Notes: a model not told the origin generated them from the letters alone. DNA of 64,000 nucleotides from G963663315 sp965231905 (GCA_965231905.1 CBDDOO010000002.1:1302001-1366000); one strand, 5' to 3'. Shown: positions 8,488 to 16,812, counted from the first letter of the stretch. Program-made: numbers and translations.

Positions 8488-9290
8488 TGGCTGAGTTCAG
8501 GTTGCCGGCCCATTCCCGTATCAGAAAGGGGAAGCGATTCACGGATACGAGTGATCGTGAATTGCGTCCGGTCCATGTTTATCGCTGGGACCCGGATACC
8601 GGGGAGAATCCCAGAATCGACACTTATGAAGTGGACCTGAAAGCCTGTGGGCCGATGGCGCTGGACATACTGATCCGGATCAAGAACCATATCGACAGTA
8701 CCCTGACTTTCCGGCGCTCCTGCCGGGAGGGAATCTGCGGCTCCTGTTCGATGAACATCAATGGCGTCAATACTCTCGCCTGCATTTGTTCGGCGCGGGA
8801 AATCGAGGGGGACATCAAAATATATCCCCTGCCACACCTGTCCGTGATCAAGGACCTGGTTTGTGATCTGAACAATTTTTATACGCAATACGCTTCGATC
8901 AAACCCTGGTTACAGGCCGGGGGCGAGACGCCGGATCGTAGGGGCGGGTCTGTGCGTCCGCCCACAGAGGAGCGACCGCAGTCCGAACAGGACCGGGCCA
9001 GACTCGACGGGTTGTATGAGTGTATCCTGTGCGCCTGTTGTTCGACCAGTTGTCCAAGCTACTGGTGGAACAGTGACCGTTATCTCGGCCCGGCGGCCCT
9101 GTTGCAGGCTTACCGATGGATTGCGGACAGCCGTGATCAGGCGACCGATCAAAGACTGGATGAACTGGACGACACTTTCAAGCTGTACCGTTGCCATACG
9201 ATCATGAATTGCACCAACACCTGTCCGAAAGGCTTGAACCCCGCCAAGGCGATTGCAGAAATCAAGTCGGCGATCCAGCGCAGGAAATAG
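8487..9290 (+). CDS. sdhB: Succinate dehydrogenase iron-sulfur subunit, with an in-frame REP-like insertion
   Basis: 267 residues, longer than the usual ~235. It passes electrons from SdhA FAD to quinone through three Fe-S clusters: CREGICGSC plus a later Cys (2Fe-2S), CILCACCSTSCPSYWW and CHTIMNCTNTCPKGLNP (4Fe-4S and 3Fe-4S). Between the two domains, where E. coli SdhB has a short linker before KLDGLYEC, this protein has about ten extra residues (RRGGSVRPPT). They are encoded by a family A REP-like repeat on the opposite strand (8937-8964). All cluster ligands are intact and the frame is kept, so the subunit is probably functional. The N-terminus is also about 20 residues longer than in E. 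coli. Confidence 0.94.
   Translation: MAEFRLPAHSRIRKGKRFTDTSDRELRPVHVYRWDPDTGENPRIDTYEVDLKACGPMALDILIRIKNHIDSTLTFRRSCREGICGSCSMNINGVNTLACICSAREIEGDIKIYPLPHLSVIKDLVCDLNNFYTQYASIKPWLQAGGETPDRRGGSVRPPTEERPQSEQDRARLDGLYECILCACCSTSCPSYWWNSDRYLGPAALLQAYRWIADSRDQATDQRLDELDDTFKLYRCHTIMNCTNTCPKGLNPAKAIAEIKSAIQRRK
8937..8964 (-). repeat. Family A REP-like repeat inside sdhB
   Basis: CGTAGGGGCGGGTCTGTGCG followed by TCCGCCCAC is the inverted family A unit, slightly degenerate on one arm. It is read through in frame as part of the linker of SdhB. Confidence 0.8.
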
Positions 9291-9319
9291 TCGGCGACCG
9301 GCGAGCGCGGTGACCGGAT

Positions 9320-9610
9320 TTGAGCGAACGGCAGAATCCCGGCGAAATCGTGATGCAACGGCCTGATGAACTGAAACGGATTCTGTGGAAATGCCGGCGA
9401 GGCACCCGGGAACTCGACCTGATCCTGGGGAAATTTGTCCGGCGGCGCTATCAGGGTCTGTCTGGACAGGCCAGGGCGGAGTTTCAATCGCTGCTGGAAT
9501 ACGACGATTCGTTGTTGATTGACTGGCTTTGTTATCGGAGGGAACCGGATGTCCCGGAGGTCCGGGACATCGTTTCCCGGATATGGGCTGCCGGGGGTGG
9601 TTGCGGGTGA
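9320..9610 (+). CDS. sdhE: FAD assembly factor SdhE
   Basis: 96 residues from a TTG start; an in-frame ATG at 9353 would give 85 residues, closer to the family norm. SdhE (YgfY/CptB) is a small helical cytosolic protein that promotes covalent flavinylation of SdhA. The RGxxE signature is seen in KCRRGTRELDLILGKFVRR, followed by the family pattern LEYDDSLLIDWLCYRREP. It sits 29 bp after sdhB, so it is likely cotranscribed with the complex it serves. Confidence 0.9.
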   Translation: MSERQNPGEIVMQRPDELKRILWKCRRGTRELDLILGKFVRRRYQGLSGQARAEFQSLLEYDDSLLIDWLCYRREPDVPEVRDIVSRIWAAGGGCG

Positions 9611-9645
9611 TGACGGTTGCGGGCGCGGTGGTTTGTCCGTAGGTT

Positions 9646-9678
9646 GCGGGCGGGCACGGTGGCCCGCCCCTACGATTG
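9646..9678 (+). repeat. Family A REP-like hairpin repeat
   Basis: GCGGGCGGGCACGGTGGCCC followed by GCCCCTACGATTG lies after sdhE, between the sdh operon and the convergent toxin-antitoxin pair. It could protect or end the sdh transcript (inference). Confidence 0.8.
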
Positions 9679-9733
9679 AGGCGGCGCGGGTTTGGCGGTT
9701 CGGGCGGGGATTACCGCTCGCGAGTATGAGATT

Positions 9734-10051
9734 TTACAGTTGTGTCATAAGTGACTGGATATTACGTCTGGCATTGAAAACATACAATATCTCTACAAGC
9801 TGTTTGTTTTCTATAACACGGTAATAGCTAACATAATTGCCATGAGGCAGCATCCTGATTTCTTCGGTCAGCGCTAAATCTTCGGCAACTTTTCCAGAAA
9901 GAGGAAACAGGGATAAGGTTTTTTTCAATGAGTTCGTTATCTCATCAATAAACGTTACCGCTCTAATCGGGTTGTCCAGAGCAATATATTCACCGATTTC
10001 AAGTAGTCCCTCTCTGGCAGTGGGCATGATCTCCACACGATAATGCTTCAT
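9734..10051 (-). CDS. ParE/RelE-superfamily toxin
   Basis: 105 residues. The pattern YRVEIMPTAREGLLEIGEYI, then NPIRAVTFIDEI, EIRMLPHGNYVSYYRVIENK and a C-terminal strand VEILYVFNARRN, is that of plasmid-stabilisation-type ParE toxins. These poison gyrase or act as ribosome-dependent RNases. The start overlaps the stop of the upstream Phd-type antitoxin gene by 4 bp, the classical coupled arrangement. The target (gyrase or mRNA) cannot be told from sequence alone. Base composition is lower in GC than sdh, consistent with transfer. Confidence 0.85.
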   Translation of the reverse strand: MKHYRVEIMPTAREGLLEIGEYIALDNPIRAVTFIDEITNSLKKTLSLFPLSGKVAEDLALTEEIRMLPHGNYVSYYRVIENKQLVEILYVFNARRNIQSLMTQL

Positions 10052-10344
10052 GCGTTCCTTTCAGCTTTTATTCTTGCTTGCAACTCCTGCTTTAAATCAG
10101 TTATGTAGTCATCGGTAAGCGCTTGGCCTCTCCCGGTTTTGGCGTCTGCCAGCCCAGTCTTGACACCGGCTTTGATGGTCTCTCTCATATTGTCCGCAAG
10201 CTCGAAGATTGCTGGCAGGTTTTCCATAGACAGCATGACTCCGACAGGGCGGTTCCTTCTCGTCACCATGACTGGCTCACGTTGTACAGTATCCAGGAAG
10301 TGACCGAATGCGTTTTGCGCTTCTCGTGACGGGATGGTTTTCAT
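10048..10344 (-). CDS. Phd/YefM-family antitoxin
   Basis: 98 residues. The N-terminal segment KTIPSREAQNAFGHFLDTVQ, then PVMVTRRNRPVGVMLS, is the DNA-binding Phd/YefM fold. The charged C-terminal tail (DLKQELQARIKAERNA) would bind and neutralise the partner ParE-type toxin. It is the first gene of the pair and probably represses their shared promoter in the region upstream of 10344. Confidence 0.87.
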   Translation of the reverse strand: MKTIPSREAQNAFGHFLDTVQREPVMVTRRNRPVGVMLSMENLPAIFELADNMRETIKAGVKTGLADAKTGRGQALTDDYITDLKQELQARIKAERNA

Positions 10345-10503
10345 GTTTATATCAGGAAAGTGAATGTTAATGTAGCTATTATAACTACTTTAGGAAAAAA
10401 GTCGAAGTGACTCTTCATTCCGGCGGGCTGCGTTCCCCGATCAATGTCTGCCCTCAGCCTGAGCGGGGCTGGGGACAGGCTCTTGTATCACCGCCCCCCG
10501 GTT

Positions 10504-10536
10504 GCGGGCGGGCACGGTGACCCGCCCCTACGATGA
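10504..10536 (+). repeat. Family A REP-like hairpin repeat
   Basis: A full copy with tail CCTACGATG in the 248-bp gene-free stretch 10345-10592. This stretch also contains another GC-rich repeat-like piece at about 10410-10480. Confidence 0.85.
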
Positions 10537-10592
10537 CGGGTGGGGCGGGTTTTGCGGTTGGGGCGGGGATGTCGGTGATGGGTGGGGCGGGT

Positions 10593-11789
10593 TTAGCAAG
10601 TTGGTCTTTCGCGAATCCCGGACAAAAAAGTGTGGAGGTTCATGGCTTCTGTGTCATCGGTAAGCGGGAACCGTTCTTGCCCGGAGTAGATGGCAATCTT
10701 TCTGGTTGCCTGGATGTCTTCGCAAGCCAGGTGGAAACCCCGGGTGACTTTGGGAGCGGAGGAGCGTTTGATCTCGATCGCGATAATTTCCTGTTTTGGT
10801 CCTTCCAGCGCCAGGTCAATTTCAGTCTGGCTGGATGTCCGGTAATAGCTGTACCGCCATTTACTCGACAGGTTTGAAACAATACTTTCCAGGATAAAGC
10901 CTTCCCAACTGGCGCCCAGTACCGGATGTCCCAATAATGTTTCATGGTCCGGGATGTTCAGCAGACGATGGAGCATACCGCTGTCCCGAATGTACACTTT
11001 CGGCGATTTAACCAGCCGCTTTCGGGTGTTCCCCGACCAGGGCGGGAATTGCCTGACCATGTAGAAATCCGTGAGTATGTCCAGATACGAGCGAATGGTT
11101 TTGTGATCCACTTCCATGCTTTTACCCAGGGAAGACATATTTGTTTGCTGGCCGTGCCAATGAGCCAGCATATTCCAGAACCGCTTCATCCGCGTTGCAG
11201 GTACTCTTGGCCCCATCAGGGGAATATCGCGCTCAACATAGGAAGCAATGAAATCCGACCGCCAATCCCAGCTTTCATCATCATCGCCCGCCAGATAACT
11301 GTCCGGGAAACCACCTCTGAGCCAGAGTTTATCGACATCAAAACCCTGTGGGTCGCTGCTGTAAAGTTCAGGAATGGAGAAGGGAGTTAATTCCAGATAG
11401 CGGATGCGTCCCGCCAGTGTTTCGGTCGAATGCTGGATCAGGTCACGGGACGCTGAACCCAATAACAGGAAGTGCCCCGCTTTTTCTCCAGCGCGCTTTC
11501 TGGCATCAACCAGGCTGCGCAACGCCCGGAACAGATCCGGTTTTCTTTGCACTTCATCAATGATCAACGTCTTGTTGTCAAAGCGCTTGAGATAATCTTC
11601 CGGTTCGGCGAGTTTCGCAAGGTCGGAATCGCGCTCCAGATCCAGCCAGGCCACCTCTTTATCTGATTTGTTATTGGCAATCTCAAGCGCCAGCGTTGTC
11701 TTTCCTGCCTGGCGTGGCCCCAATATAGCCACCACCGGCATGGTTTTCAATGCCCGAACAATTCTGCTTTCCAGTGAGCGGGGTATCAT
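10593..11789 (-). CDS. AAA-family ATPase with DUF4143 domain
   Basis: 398 residues. VAILGPRQAGKTTLALEIAN (about 18-37) is the Walker A motif and KTLIIDEVQRKPDLFRAL the Walker B region with the VQ/RxP pattern of this family. The C-terminal part (TRKRLVKSPKVYIRDSGMLH, then ILESIVSNLSSKWRYSYYRT) is the DUF4143 nuclease-like domain. These proteins are abundant single-gene accessory ATPases of unknown role. A perfect 14-bp inverted repeat covers the region just before the start codon. Nothing nearby hints at a partner beyond the toxin-antitoxin pair. Confidence 0.88.
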   Translation of the reverse strand: MIPRSLESRIVRALKTMPVVAILGPRQAGKTTLALEIANNKSDKEVAWLDLERDSDLAKLAEPEDYLKRFDNKTLIIDEVQRKPDLFRALRSLVDARKRAGEKAGHFLLLGSASRDLIQHSTETLAGRIRYLELTPFSIPELYSSDPQGFDVDKLWLRGGFPDSYLAGDDDESWDWRSDFIASYVERDIPLMGPRVPATRMKRFWNMLAHWHGQQTNMSSLGKSMEVDHKTIRSYLDILTDFYMVRQFPPWSGNTRKRLVKSPKVYIRDSGMLHRLLNIPDHETLLGHPVLGASWEGFILESIVSNLSSKWRYSYYRTSSQTEIDLALEGPKQEIIAIEIKRSSAPKVTRGFHLACEDIQATRKIAIYSGQERFPLTDDTEAMNLHTFLSGIRERPTC

Positions 11790-11790
11790 T

Positions 11791-11825
11791 GTTGCATTTT
11801 GGGAGTTTCAGTCCCAAAATGCAAC
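11791..11825. promoter_or_regulatory. Perfect 14-bp inverted repeat in the leader of the DUF4143 ATPase gene
   Basis: GTTGCATTTTGGGA (11791-11804) and TCCCAAAATGCAAC (11812-11825) flank a 7-base loop. It ends two bases from the ATG at 11789, so it overlaps the ribosome-binding region. It could be an operator or an mRNA hairpin that limits translation. Confidence 0.6.
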
Positions 11826-11861
11826 TGTTCTGTTGGTTTTAAGGGATTGATCCTGTCGGAT

Positions 11862-11893
11862 GCGGGCGGGCACGGGGACCCGCCCCTACGATG
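11862..11893 (+). repeat. Family A REP-like hairpin repeat
   Basis: A full copy, GCGGGCGGGCACGGGGACCC then GCCCCTACGATGATGG. Its CTA at 11886-11888 is the stop codon of the M81 gene on the minus strand. Confidence 0.85.
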
Positions 11894-13415
11894 ATGGTTG
11901 ACGGGCTGGCGCCATTGGCGCGACCCGGGTACCGGGCCGTAAGTTGCGGTAGGGCAATTCTTCGAGTTTGCACGACAGCGCTCCCGGCGCGCAGACCAGT
12001 AGTGTTTCAGCCGACACGGAATCAAAATCCGCGCGAAAGTGTACGGTGCTTTTTATTGCGAGTATGCGCTGTTCTGTGGGTTCGACGCCAAGATGCCGGA
12101 GCATCGCAAGATCAAGGCATTGCGCTCGTTCGCTATTGACAATCACGCGGACATCGCTGTCGGGGTTGATGATTCGCAACAGGGCCATTGGTCCGAGCTG
12201 CGCTTCGATATTCCGGTACATCTCGCCGGTGCAGGTGAAGCGGCCGTCGCCGAGCGCCTCGACTTCAACCGTGCACTGATATGGCAATACACCCGGGAAG
12301 CCGGATTTTGCCCCCAGCCGGACCTTCAGTTGTTGACCGATACCGGACTCATGAGCAAGCTCGGCAACCTGCGGATCGTACAGCATGGCGAGTACCGTGC
12401 TTTTGGCCTGATTGCTGACCAATGCTTCCAGCAAGCCGGTTGTGTCCGATGTTCCGCCGCCGCCGGGATTATCCTGGACATCGGCAAGGACGACCGGCTT
12501 GTCTGTACGCCAGCGCCGGGCCTGCCGGATGGCTTCATCGGGAGAAAGCAGCCGGGAAACAAACTGTGGTTCGGCATCGACAATCTGTTGCAGGCAGTCG
12601 TTGAGCGCGGAGTCTGTGGACGCCTGGTCCCGGCCATGTATCAGTATCGCGGGGCCGCATTGGGCAATGTCGGCAGACGGAAATCCGGGGGCAAATTCAG
12701 CGCTGACGACAGCCGGGCTGGTCTGCTCCAGGCGGGCAAGGTCGCGGTAAATCGACTGGCATGGTTCATGGTCGGTACACTGGGATGTCAATGGGATCAG
12801 GAAAGGGATTTTCCTCATGCCGCTGATTATTTTCCCGGTTGACAGTATGTTGTTCAGCAAGGCATAGGCCCGGGCTCCGGTCTGCGCCATGTCGAGGTGC
12901 GGATAAGTCCGGAAAACCGTGATTGCATCCGACTGTTCGATCATGGCGTCGGTGATATTGGCATGCAGATCCAGACTTACGACCAGCGGCATATCCGGCC
13001 CGATCACCGCCCTCACACGGCGCAATAATTCGCCTTCGCCGTCTTCGAAGCTTTCCACCACCATGGCGCCGTGCAAATCGAGATAGACCGCATCCAGGTT
13101 CCCGGTGGCCTGCAACGATTCGCAAATCCGGCTGGAGACCTTCTCGTAGGCATCATCGGTGACCAGACCGCTCGGTTCCGCCGAACACCATAGAATCGGA
13201 ATCAGCTGTCGGTTGTCTCTATGAGCCGCCTCGATAAAGCCCGAGATCGGGATATTCAGTCCAGGGAATTCGGCAAGCAGGTCGTTGCCGCACGTCAACC
13301 CCGGCCAGCCATCGGCTTTGACGAAGGCCGGGTAATCGGCCTTATGCGGAGCGAAGGTATTGGTTTCGTGCTGGAAACCGGCGATGGCGATACGGGTGGG
13401 GGATGGCACGCTCAA
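11886..13415 (-). CDS. M81 family metallopeptidase-like protein (MlrC type)
   Basis: About 507-509 residues. M81/MlrC proteins are zinc enzymes first known from microcystin degradation, but most family members have unknown substrates. The start IAIAGFQHETNTFAPHKADY is diagnostic. VYLDLHGAMV and VSLDLHANITDAMIEQSDAI carry metal-binding His/Asp residues, and VLADVQDNPGGGGTSDT begins the C-terminal domain. The start is unclear: TTG at 13415 overlaps the upstream stop; GTG at 13409 is an alternative. The last residues and stop codon lie in a family A repeat, which may have shortened or replaced the original end. Confidence 0.87.
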   Translation of the reverse strand: MSVPSPTRIAIAGFQHETNTFAPHKADYPAFVKADGWPGLTCGNDLLAEFPGLNIPISGFIEAAHRDNRQLIPILWCSAEPSGLVTDDAYEKVSSRICESLQATGNLDAVYLDLHGAMVVESFEDGEGELLRRVRAVIGPDMPLVVSLDLHANITDAMIEQSDAITVFRTYPHLDMAQTGARAYALLNNILSTGKIISGMRKIPFLIPLTSQCTDHEPCQSIYRDLARLEQTSPAVVSAEFAPGFPSADIAQCGPAILIHGRDQASTDSALNDCLQQIVDAEPQFVSRLLSPDEAIRQARRWRTDKPVVLADVQDNPGGGGTSDTTGLLEALVSNQAKSTVLAMLYDPQVAELAHESGIGQQLKVRLGAKSGFPGVLPYQCTVEVEALGDGRFTCTGEMYRNIEAQLGPMALLRIINPDSDVRVIVNSERAQCLDLAMLRHLGVEPTEQRILAIKSTVHFRADFDSVSAETLLVCAPGALSCKLEELPYRNLRPGTRVAPMAPARQPSS

Positions 13416-13828
13416 GTCATACCATCAACAAGTTTCAACTCGTATGGGTTGGTCGCTGAAACTTTGGCGATCAACCCGAGAATTTCAATAACCTGATCTT
13501 CTCTGAGCGATCGGTTTACGATCTCTTTCTGCATATCTGCACGATCAAGTGGCGGGATGCGGGTAGTAAAGAATGGCCGTAAGAAACTGGAGCGATATTC
13601 GCCAGCAGTCCGGGGGAATGCCGAAATCGGGTTTCCTTTGTAATCAGAATCATAACGAAACACAAACTCATCCTGTTCATGGGAAAGCCGACCCACCAAT
13701 GGCCGTTGTCCATCTGCGGATTTAAGATAAACCTCAAGGATGTGTCCCGAAGACGCCTTCGAAGACGCATAACCGGGGCTGACCCCCCAGACCTTTTGTT
13801 TCAGGAAAGATATCAGGTTATTCTTCAT
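13412..13828 (-). CDS. HipA N-terminal-domain-like small protein (HipS-like)
   Basis: 138 residues. HILEVYLKSADGQRPLVGRL then EFVFRYDSDYKGNPISAFP resembles the N-terminal subdomain of HipA kinases, found as a separate protein (HipS) in HipBST systems. The C-terminal half (DRADMQKEIVNRSLREDQVI) also fits that module. Its ATG overlaps the end of the upstream broken HipA-like gene, so the two look like one operon. In known HipBST loci the small protein precedes the kinase; here the order is reversed and no HipB repressor is seen. Assignment is by pattern only and moderate. Confidence 0.5.
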   Translation of the reverse strand: MKNNLISFLKQKVWGVSPGYASSKASSGHILEVYLKSADGQRPLVGRLSHEQDEFVFRYDSDYKGNPISAFPRTAGEYRSSFLRPFFTTRIPPLDRADMQKEIVNRSLREDQVIEILGLIAKVSATNPYELKLVDGMT

Positions 13829-14498
13829 ACACGAACCTTCTCCCGGAGACGTTTGATTCGAAATGCGAGCAAATCTCTGATGAATTCAATCCGGGTTTGA
13901 GTAATAATACGCCGGAACCGCCGTTGAAGCAAATGTTCGATTGCCGGGATATCCACAGCTTCGAACACCGTTAAAAATTCTGTTCCGCTTCCTTATCCTG
14001 CAGATTAAACACGGACTCCACATCATCGGGATTGGTTTCGAAATATTGCGCTACCAGTTCAATCCCATGACGTAATTCATACTGGCCACGTACAACGAAA
14101 TTCCGGGATAGAAATCGAACATCATTCTTTGCGATTCGTACCAGTTTTGAACGAGCTATTTCCAGCGGCAATATTGCCCCAATCTTTGAAATGATCTCTT
14201 CAGTGACACATTCCCGCGCGTCAGCCTGGCTTCGACCCTTCTTTGCAAAGTAACCAAACCCTCCGGGCAATTCGGGATTGCCATAGGATAAATAATTCTT
14301 TGGGACTGTGCCAACAGTTGGAAATTCATCGAGGCTTAAAAGCCTCCATCCCGTTTTTTGGAGAATCGATATTGCCCGAACATTCACTTCGATTTGATTG
14401 GGTGTCGCAGCGTATCGCTTTTTGTGTAACCCTCGAACCATAGTGAGCAGGTGCTGATGGTGATGATGAATTAGTTGTTGATCAATCACTATCGGCAT
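13825..14498 (-). pseudogene. HipA-like kinase fragment with a frameshift
   Basis: The frame starting at ATG 14498 (or 14441) reads to a stop at 13971 after QDKEAEQNF. Shifting frame at the A-run near 13975 continues as FLTVFEAVDIPAIEHLLQRR to a stop that overlaps the next start codon (ATGA at 13828). This good coupling suggests that the downstream part once belonged to the same protein. GGFGYFAKKGRSQADARECV and DVRFLSRNFV with ELRHGIELVAQYF resemble the N-lobe of HipA-type Ser/Thr kinases. The catalytic lobe is missing, so it is either a decayed kinase or an unrelated protein. The frameshift may be real or a homopolymer sequencing error. Confidence 0.45.
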
Positions 14499-15613
14499 AA
14501 ACTGCCAAGCCGGTCTGAAATCGCTTTCCAATCGACTACAGGAGTAAGATGGCACCAGCTAATTCGAATACATTGGTTGGCTTCCTCATCTGTCAGGCCC
14601 ATAGCTTTTAAGACATGGCTGGGTGTATAGCTACTGGATGTGCAAGCTGACCCATTGGAAATAGCCACAATGTCTTTAAGCGCGATAATTGCGGCTTCGG
14701 AATTAATGCCATCTATAGATAAATTAAGCGTATTTGGCAGTGAGTTTTTACCATGGTAATCAGCCTTCATCTGCTTGAACGAAGAAACAGCGCTTTCTTT
14801 TATTTTCTCACACGTTATCCACCAATTTTTGTTGTGCTTTTTCGATAGTTCTGCTGCTAAGCCGAGGCCAGCAATTAGTGGAACAGGTAGTGTGCCCGGC
14901 CTCAGTCCTTTCTCTTGCCCTCCACCAAACATAAGTGGTGTGAGTGGTGGCCTTTTATATTTTCGATGTCTTGTGATCAATGCTCCAACTCCTTTGGGCC
15001 CGTAGATTTTGTGCCCACTCACACTAATCATGTCAATACGCTCATGCTCCACTGGTTCGAGTAATTTCCCAAACCCTTGAGCGGCATCCACATGAAAATA
15101 GACTTCTAAACCATCAATTAATTCAGCGACTTGGCTAACAGGTTGTATTACCCCTGTTTCATTGTTGACGTGCATTATACTGATCAACCCGGTTTTCCCT
15201 GTCAAGGCGCTTTGGACTTGGCTCGCCGTAACCGCTCCACAAACGTCTGGTTGTAAATAAGTTACATCGAAACCATTCTTTTCGAGCACAGCACAGGGTT
15301 CAAGTACGGCTTTATGCTCAATTGCTGTAGTGATAACATGATTTTTCTCTTGTTCTTTTAAAGTCTTGGCTAACCCCAGAATTGCTAAATTATTACTCTC
15401 GGTGGCACCACTCGTGAATACCACTTCATCTCTCCGAGCATTGACTACTCCAGCTATTTGCTCGCGCGCGCATTCAACAGCGCTTTTAGCTGCTATACCA
15501 TATTGGTGGGTACGACTACCAGAATTACCGAACTCTTTTTCCATATACTGTCGCACTATCATCGCGACTTCCGGCTCTATCGGAGAGGTAGCATTACAAT
15601 CCAAATAGATCAT
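14489..15613 (-). CDS. dndA: Cysteine desulfurase DndA
   Basis: 374 residues from ATG 15613 (MIYLDCNATSP, the usual family start); an upstream ATG at 15649 adds 12 residues. No clear ribosome site decides between them. It is a PLP enzyme that takes sulfur from L-cysteine for DNA phosphorothioation and matures the DndC iron-sulfur cluster. Visible motifs are TSGATESNN, TTAIEHKAVLEPC, HVDAAQGFGK, SVSGHKIYGPKGVGAL (PLP lysine) and the catalytic loop SNGSACTSSSYTPSHVL. It is divergent from dndBCDE, the arrangement known from Streptomyces. A housekeeping IscS is less likely given this context. Confidence 0.92.
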   Translation of the reverse strand: MIYLDCNATSPIEPEVAMIVRQYMEKEFGNSGSRTHQYGIAAKSAVECAREQIAGVVNARRDEVVFTSGATESNNLAILGLAKTLKEQEKNHVITTAIEHKAVLEPCAVLEKNGFDVTYLQPDVCGAVTASQVQSALTGKTGLISIMHVNNETGVIQPVSQVAELIDGLEVYFHVDAAQGFGKLLEPVEHERIDMISVSGHKIYGPKGVGALITRHRKYKRPPLTPLMFGGGQEKGLRPGTLPVPLIAGLGLAAELSKKHNKNWWITCEKIKESAVSSFKQMKADYHGKNSLPNTLNLSIDGINSEAAIIALKDIVAISNGSACTSSSYTPSHVLKAMGLTDEEANQCIRISWCHLTPVVDWKAISDRLGSLCR

Positions 15614-15660
15614 CGTTTTCTGAAAAAACCGTTGCGAGTATGTTTGCATGAGAATATGAT

Positions 15661-15684
15661 TGTTTGTATATTAACATACAAACA
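15661..15684. promoter_or_regulatory. Perfect inverted repeat between dndA and dndB, candidate DndB operator
   Basis: TGTTTGTAT (15661-15669) and ATACAAACA (15676-15684) are perfect arms around a 6-base spacer. A further half-site ATACATACAAAC lies at 15702-15713, just before the dndB ATG. DndB is known to be a negative regulator of dnd transcription in Salmonella that binds a palindrome; the role here is inferred from position. Confidence 0.6.
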
Positions 15685-15714
15685 TATCTCAACAAGATTA
15701 ATACATACAAACTA

Positions 15715-16812
15715 ATGGACACGTCTTTTGAATATGTTTTTCCTGCAATTAGAGGTATCCAAGCGGGTAAGGAATACTACACCTCAATGTGTCCATTGAA
15801 ACTTATTCCGAGACTTTTTACTTTTGATGAAGAAGAGCTCGTCCCGGAACTTAGATCCCAACGCATCCTTAACCGGTCTCGCATCCCAGATATGTCTCAG
15901 TATATTGTCGATAACAAGAACAGTTACGTTTTTTCAGCTATTACTGCATCTATAGACGGGAAGGTGGATTTCCACCCATTCTCTGATGAGGGAGGAGTTA
16001 GCCGCATCGGCACATTGAAAATAGATATGAACTCACAATTCATAATTAATGATGGCCAGCATCGCCGTGCAGCTATAGCAGAGGCACTAAAGAAAGACCC
16101 GCGCTTGGGTGATGAAAGCATTTCAGTTGTCTTTTTTATTGATAAGGGTTTAAAGCGTTGCCAACAAATGTTTGCAGATCTAAATCGCTATGCGGTACGC
16201 CCCAGTAAGTCATTGGGCCTGCTGTATGATCACAGAGACGATGGAGTAAAAATAACCAAAATGGTTGTGTTTAAATCTCGGACATTTGGAGATCTGGTAG
16301 AAATGGAGAAATCCGCTCTGTCGCCCCGCTCCCGGAAATTATTTACACTCAGCGCTATTCATTCTGCTAACACGGCCTTGTTGATCGGTAGAGAAATTAA
16401 AGATGTTCAGGAAGCAACGAATCTATCTATACGGTTTTGGAATGAATTGGGTAAAAATATCAAGGAGTGGAAGCTCGTCAAAGATTCAAAAATAACAGCG
16501 GGTGATATTCGTCAAGACTTTGTCCATTGCCATGCCATTTTGCTACAAGCCATGGGAGTTATGGGTAATGCACTATTGGATCAATCTGTAATTGAGCAAA
16601 GAAAGCGATTAAAACTATTGGGGAAGATTAACTGGAAACGCTCAAATAGCGAAATATGGGAAGGCCGCGCCATGATCGGAGGGCGCATTCAAAAAGGTTC
16701 TAACAATGTCATCCTGACGGCCATTTATCTGAAAAAACAGCTGGATCTTGAGATAACACCCGAAGAGCATCGCGCAGATAGCGCATTTAGACGAGAAGAA
16801 CATGACAAATGA
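15715..16812 (+). CDS. dndB: DndB, transcriptional regulator of DNA phosphorothioation genes
   Basis: 365 residues from ATG 15715, chosen because the family begins near FEYVFPAIRGIQAGKEYY and because the candidate operator would otherwise fall inside the gene. The DGQHR signature is at residues 113-117 (INDGQHRRAAIAEAL). DndB represses the dnd operon and modulates modification frequency. It overlaps dndC by 11 bp and is first in the dndBCDE operon. Codon use is AT-richer than in flanking chromosomal genes, in keeping with an acquired island. Confidence 0.93.
   Translation: MDTSFEYVFPAIRGIQAGKEYYTSMCPLKLIPRLFTFDEEELVPELRSQRILNRSRIPDMSQYIVDNKNSYVFSAITASIDGKVDFHPFSDEGGVSRIGTLKIDMNSQFIINDGQHRRAAIAEALKKDPRLGDESISVVFFIDKGLKRCQQMFADLNRYAVRPSKSLGLLYDHRDDGVKITKMVVFKSRTFGDLVEMEKSALSPRSRKLFTLSAIHSANTALLIGREIKDVQEATNLSIRFWNELGKNIKEWKLVKDSKITAGDIRQDFVHCHAILLQAMGVMGNALLDQSVIEQRKRLKLLGKINWKRSNSEIWEGRAMIGGRIQKGSNNVILTAIYLKKQLDLEITPEEHRADSAFRREEHDK

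Noticed and set aside
12039..12842. 267-codon plus-strand frame opposite the M81 gene
   Set aside because: Antisense shadow; the minus-strand protein has the conserved GFQHETNTFAP and DLHAN motifs.
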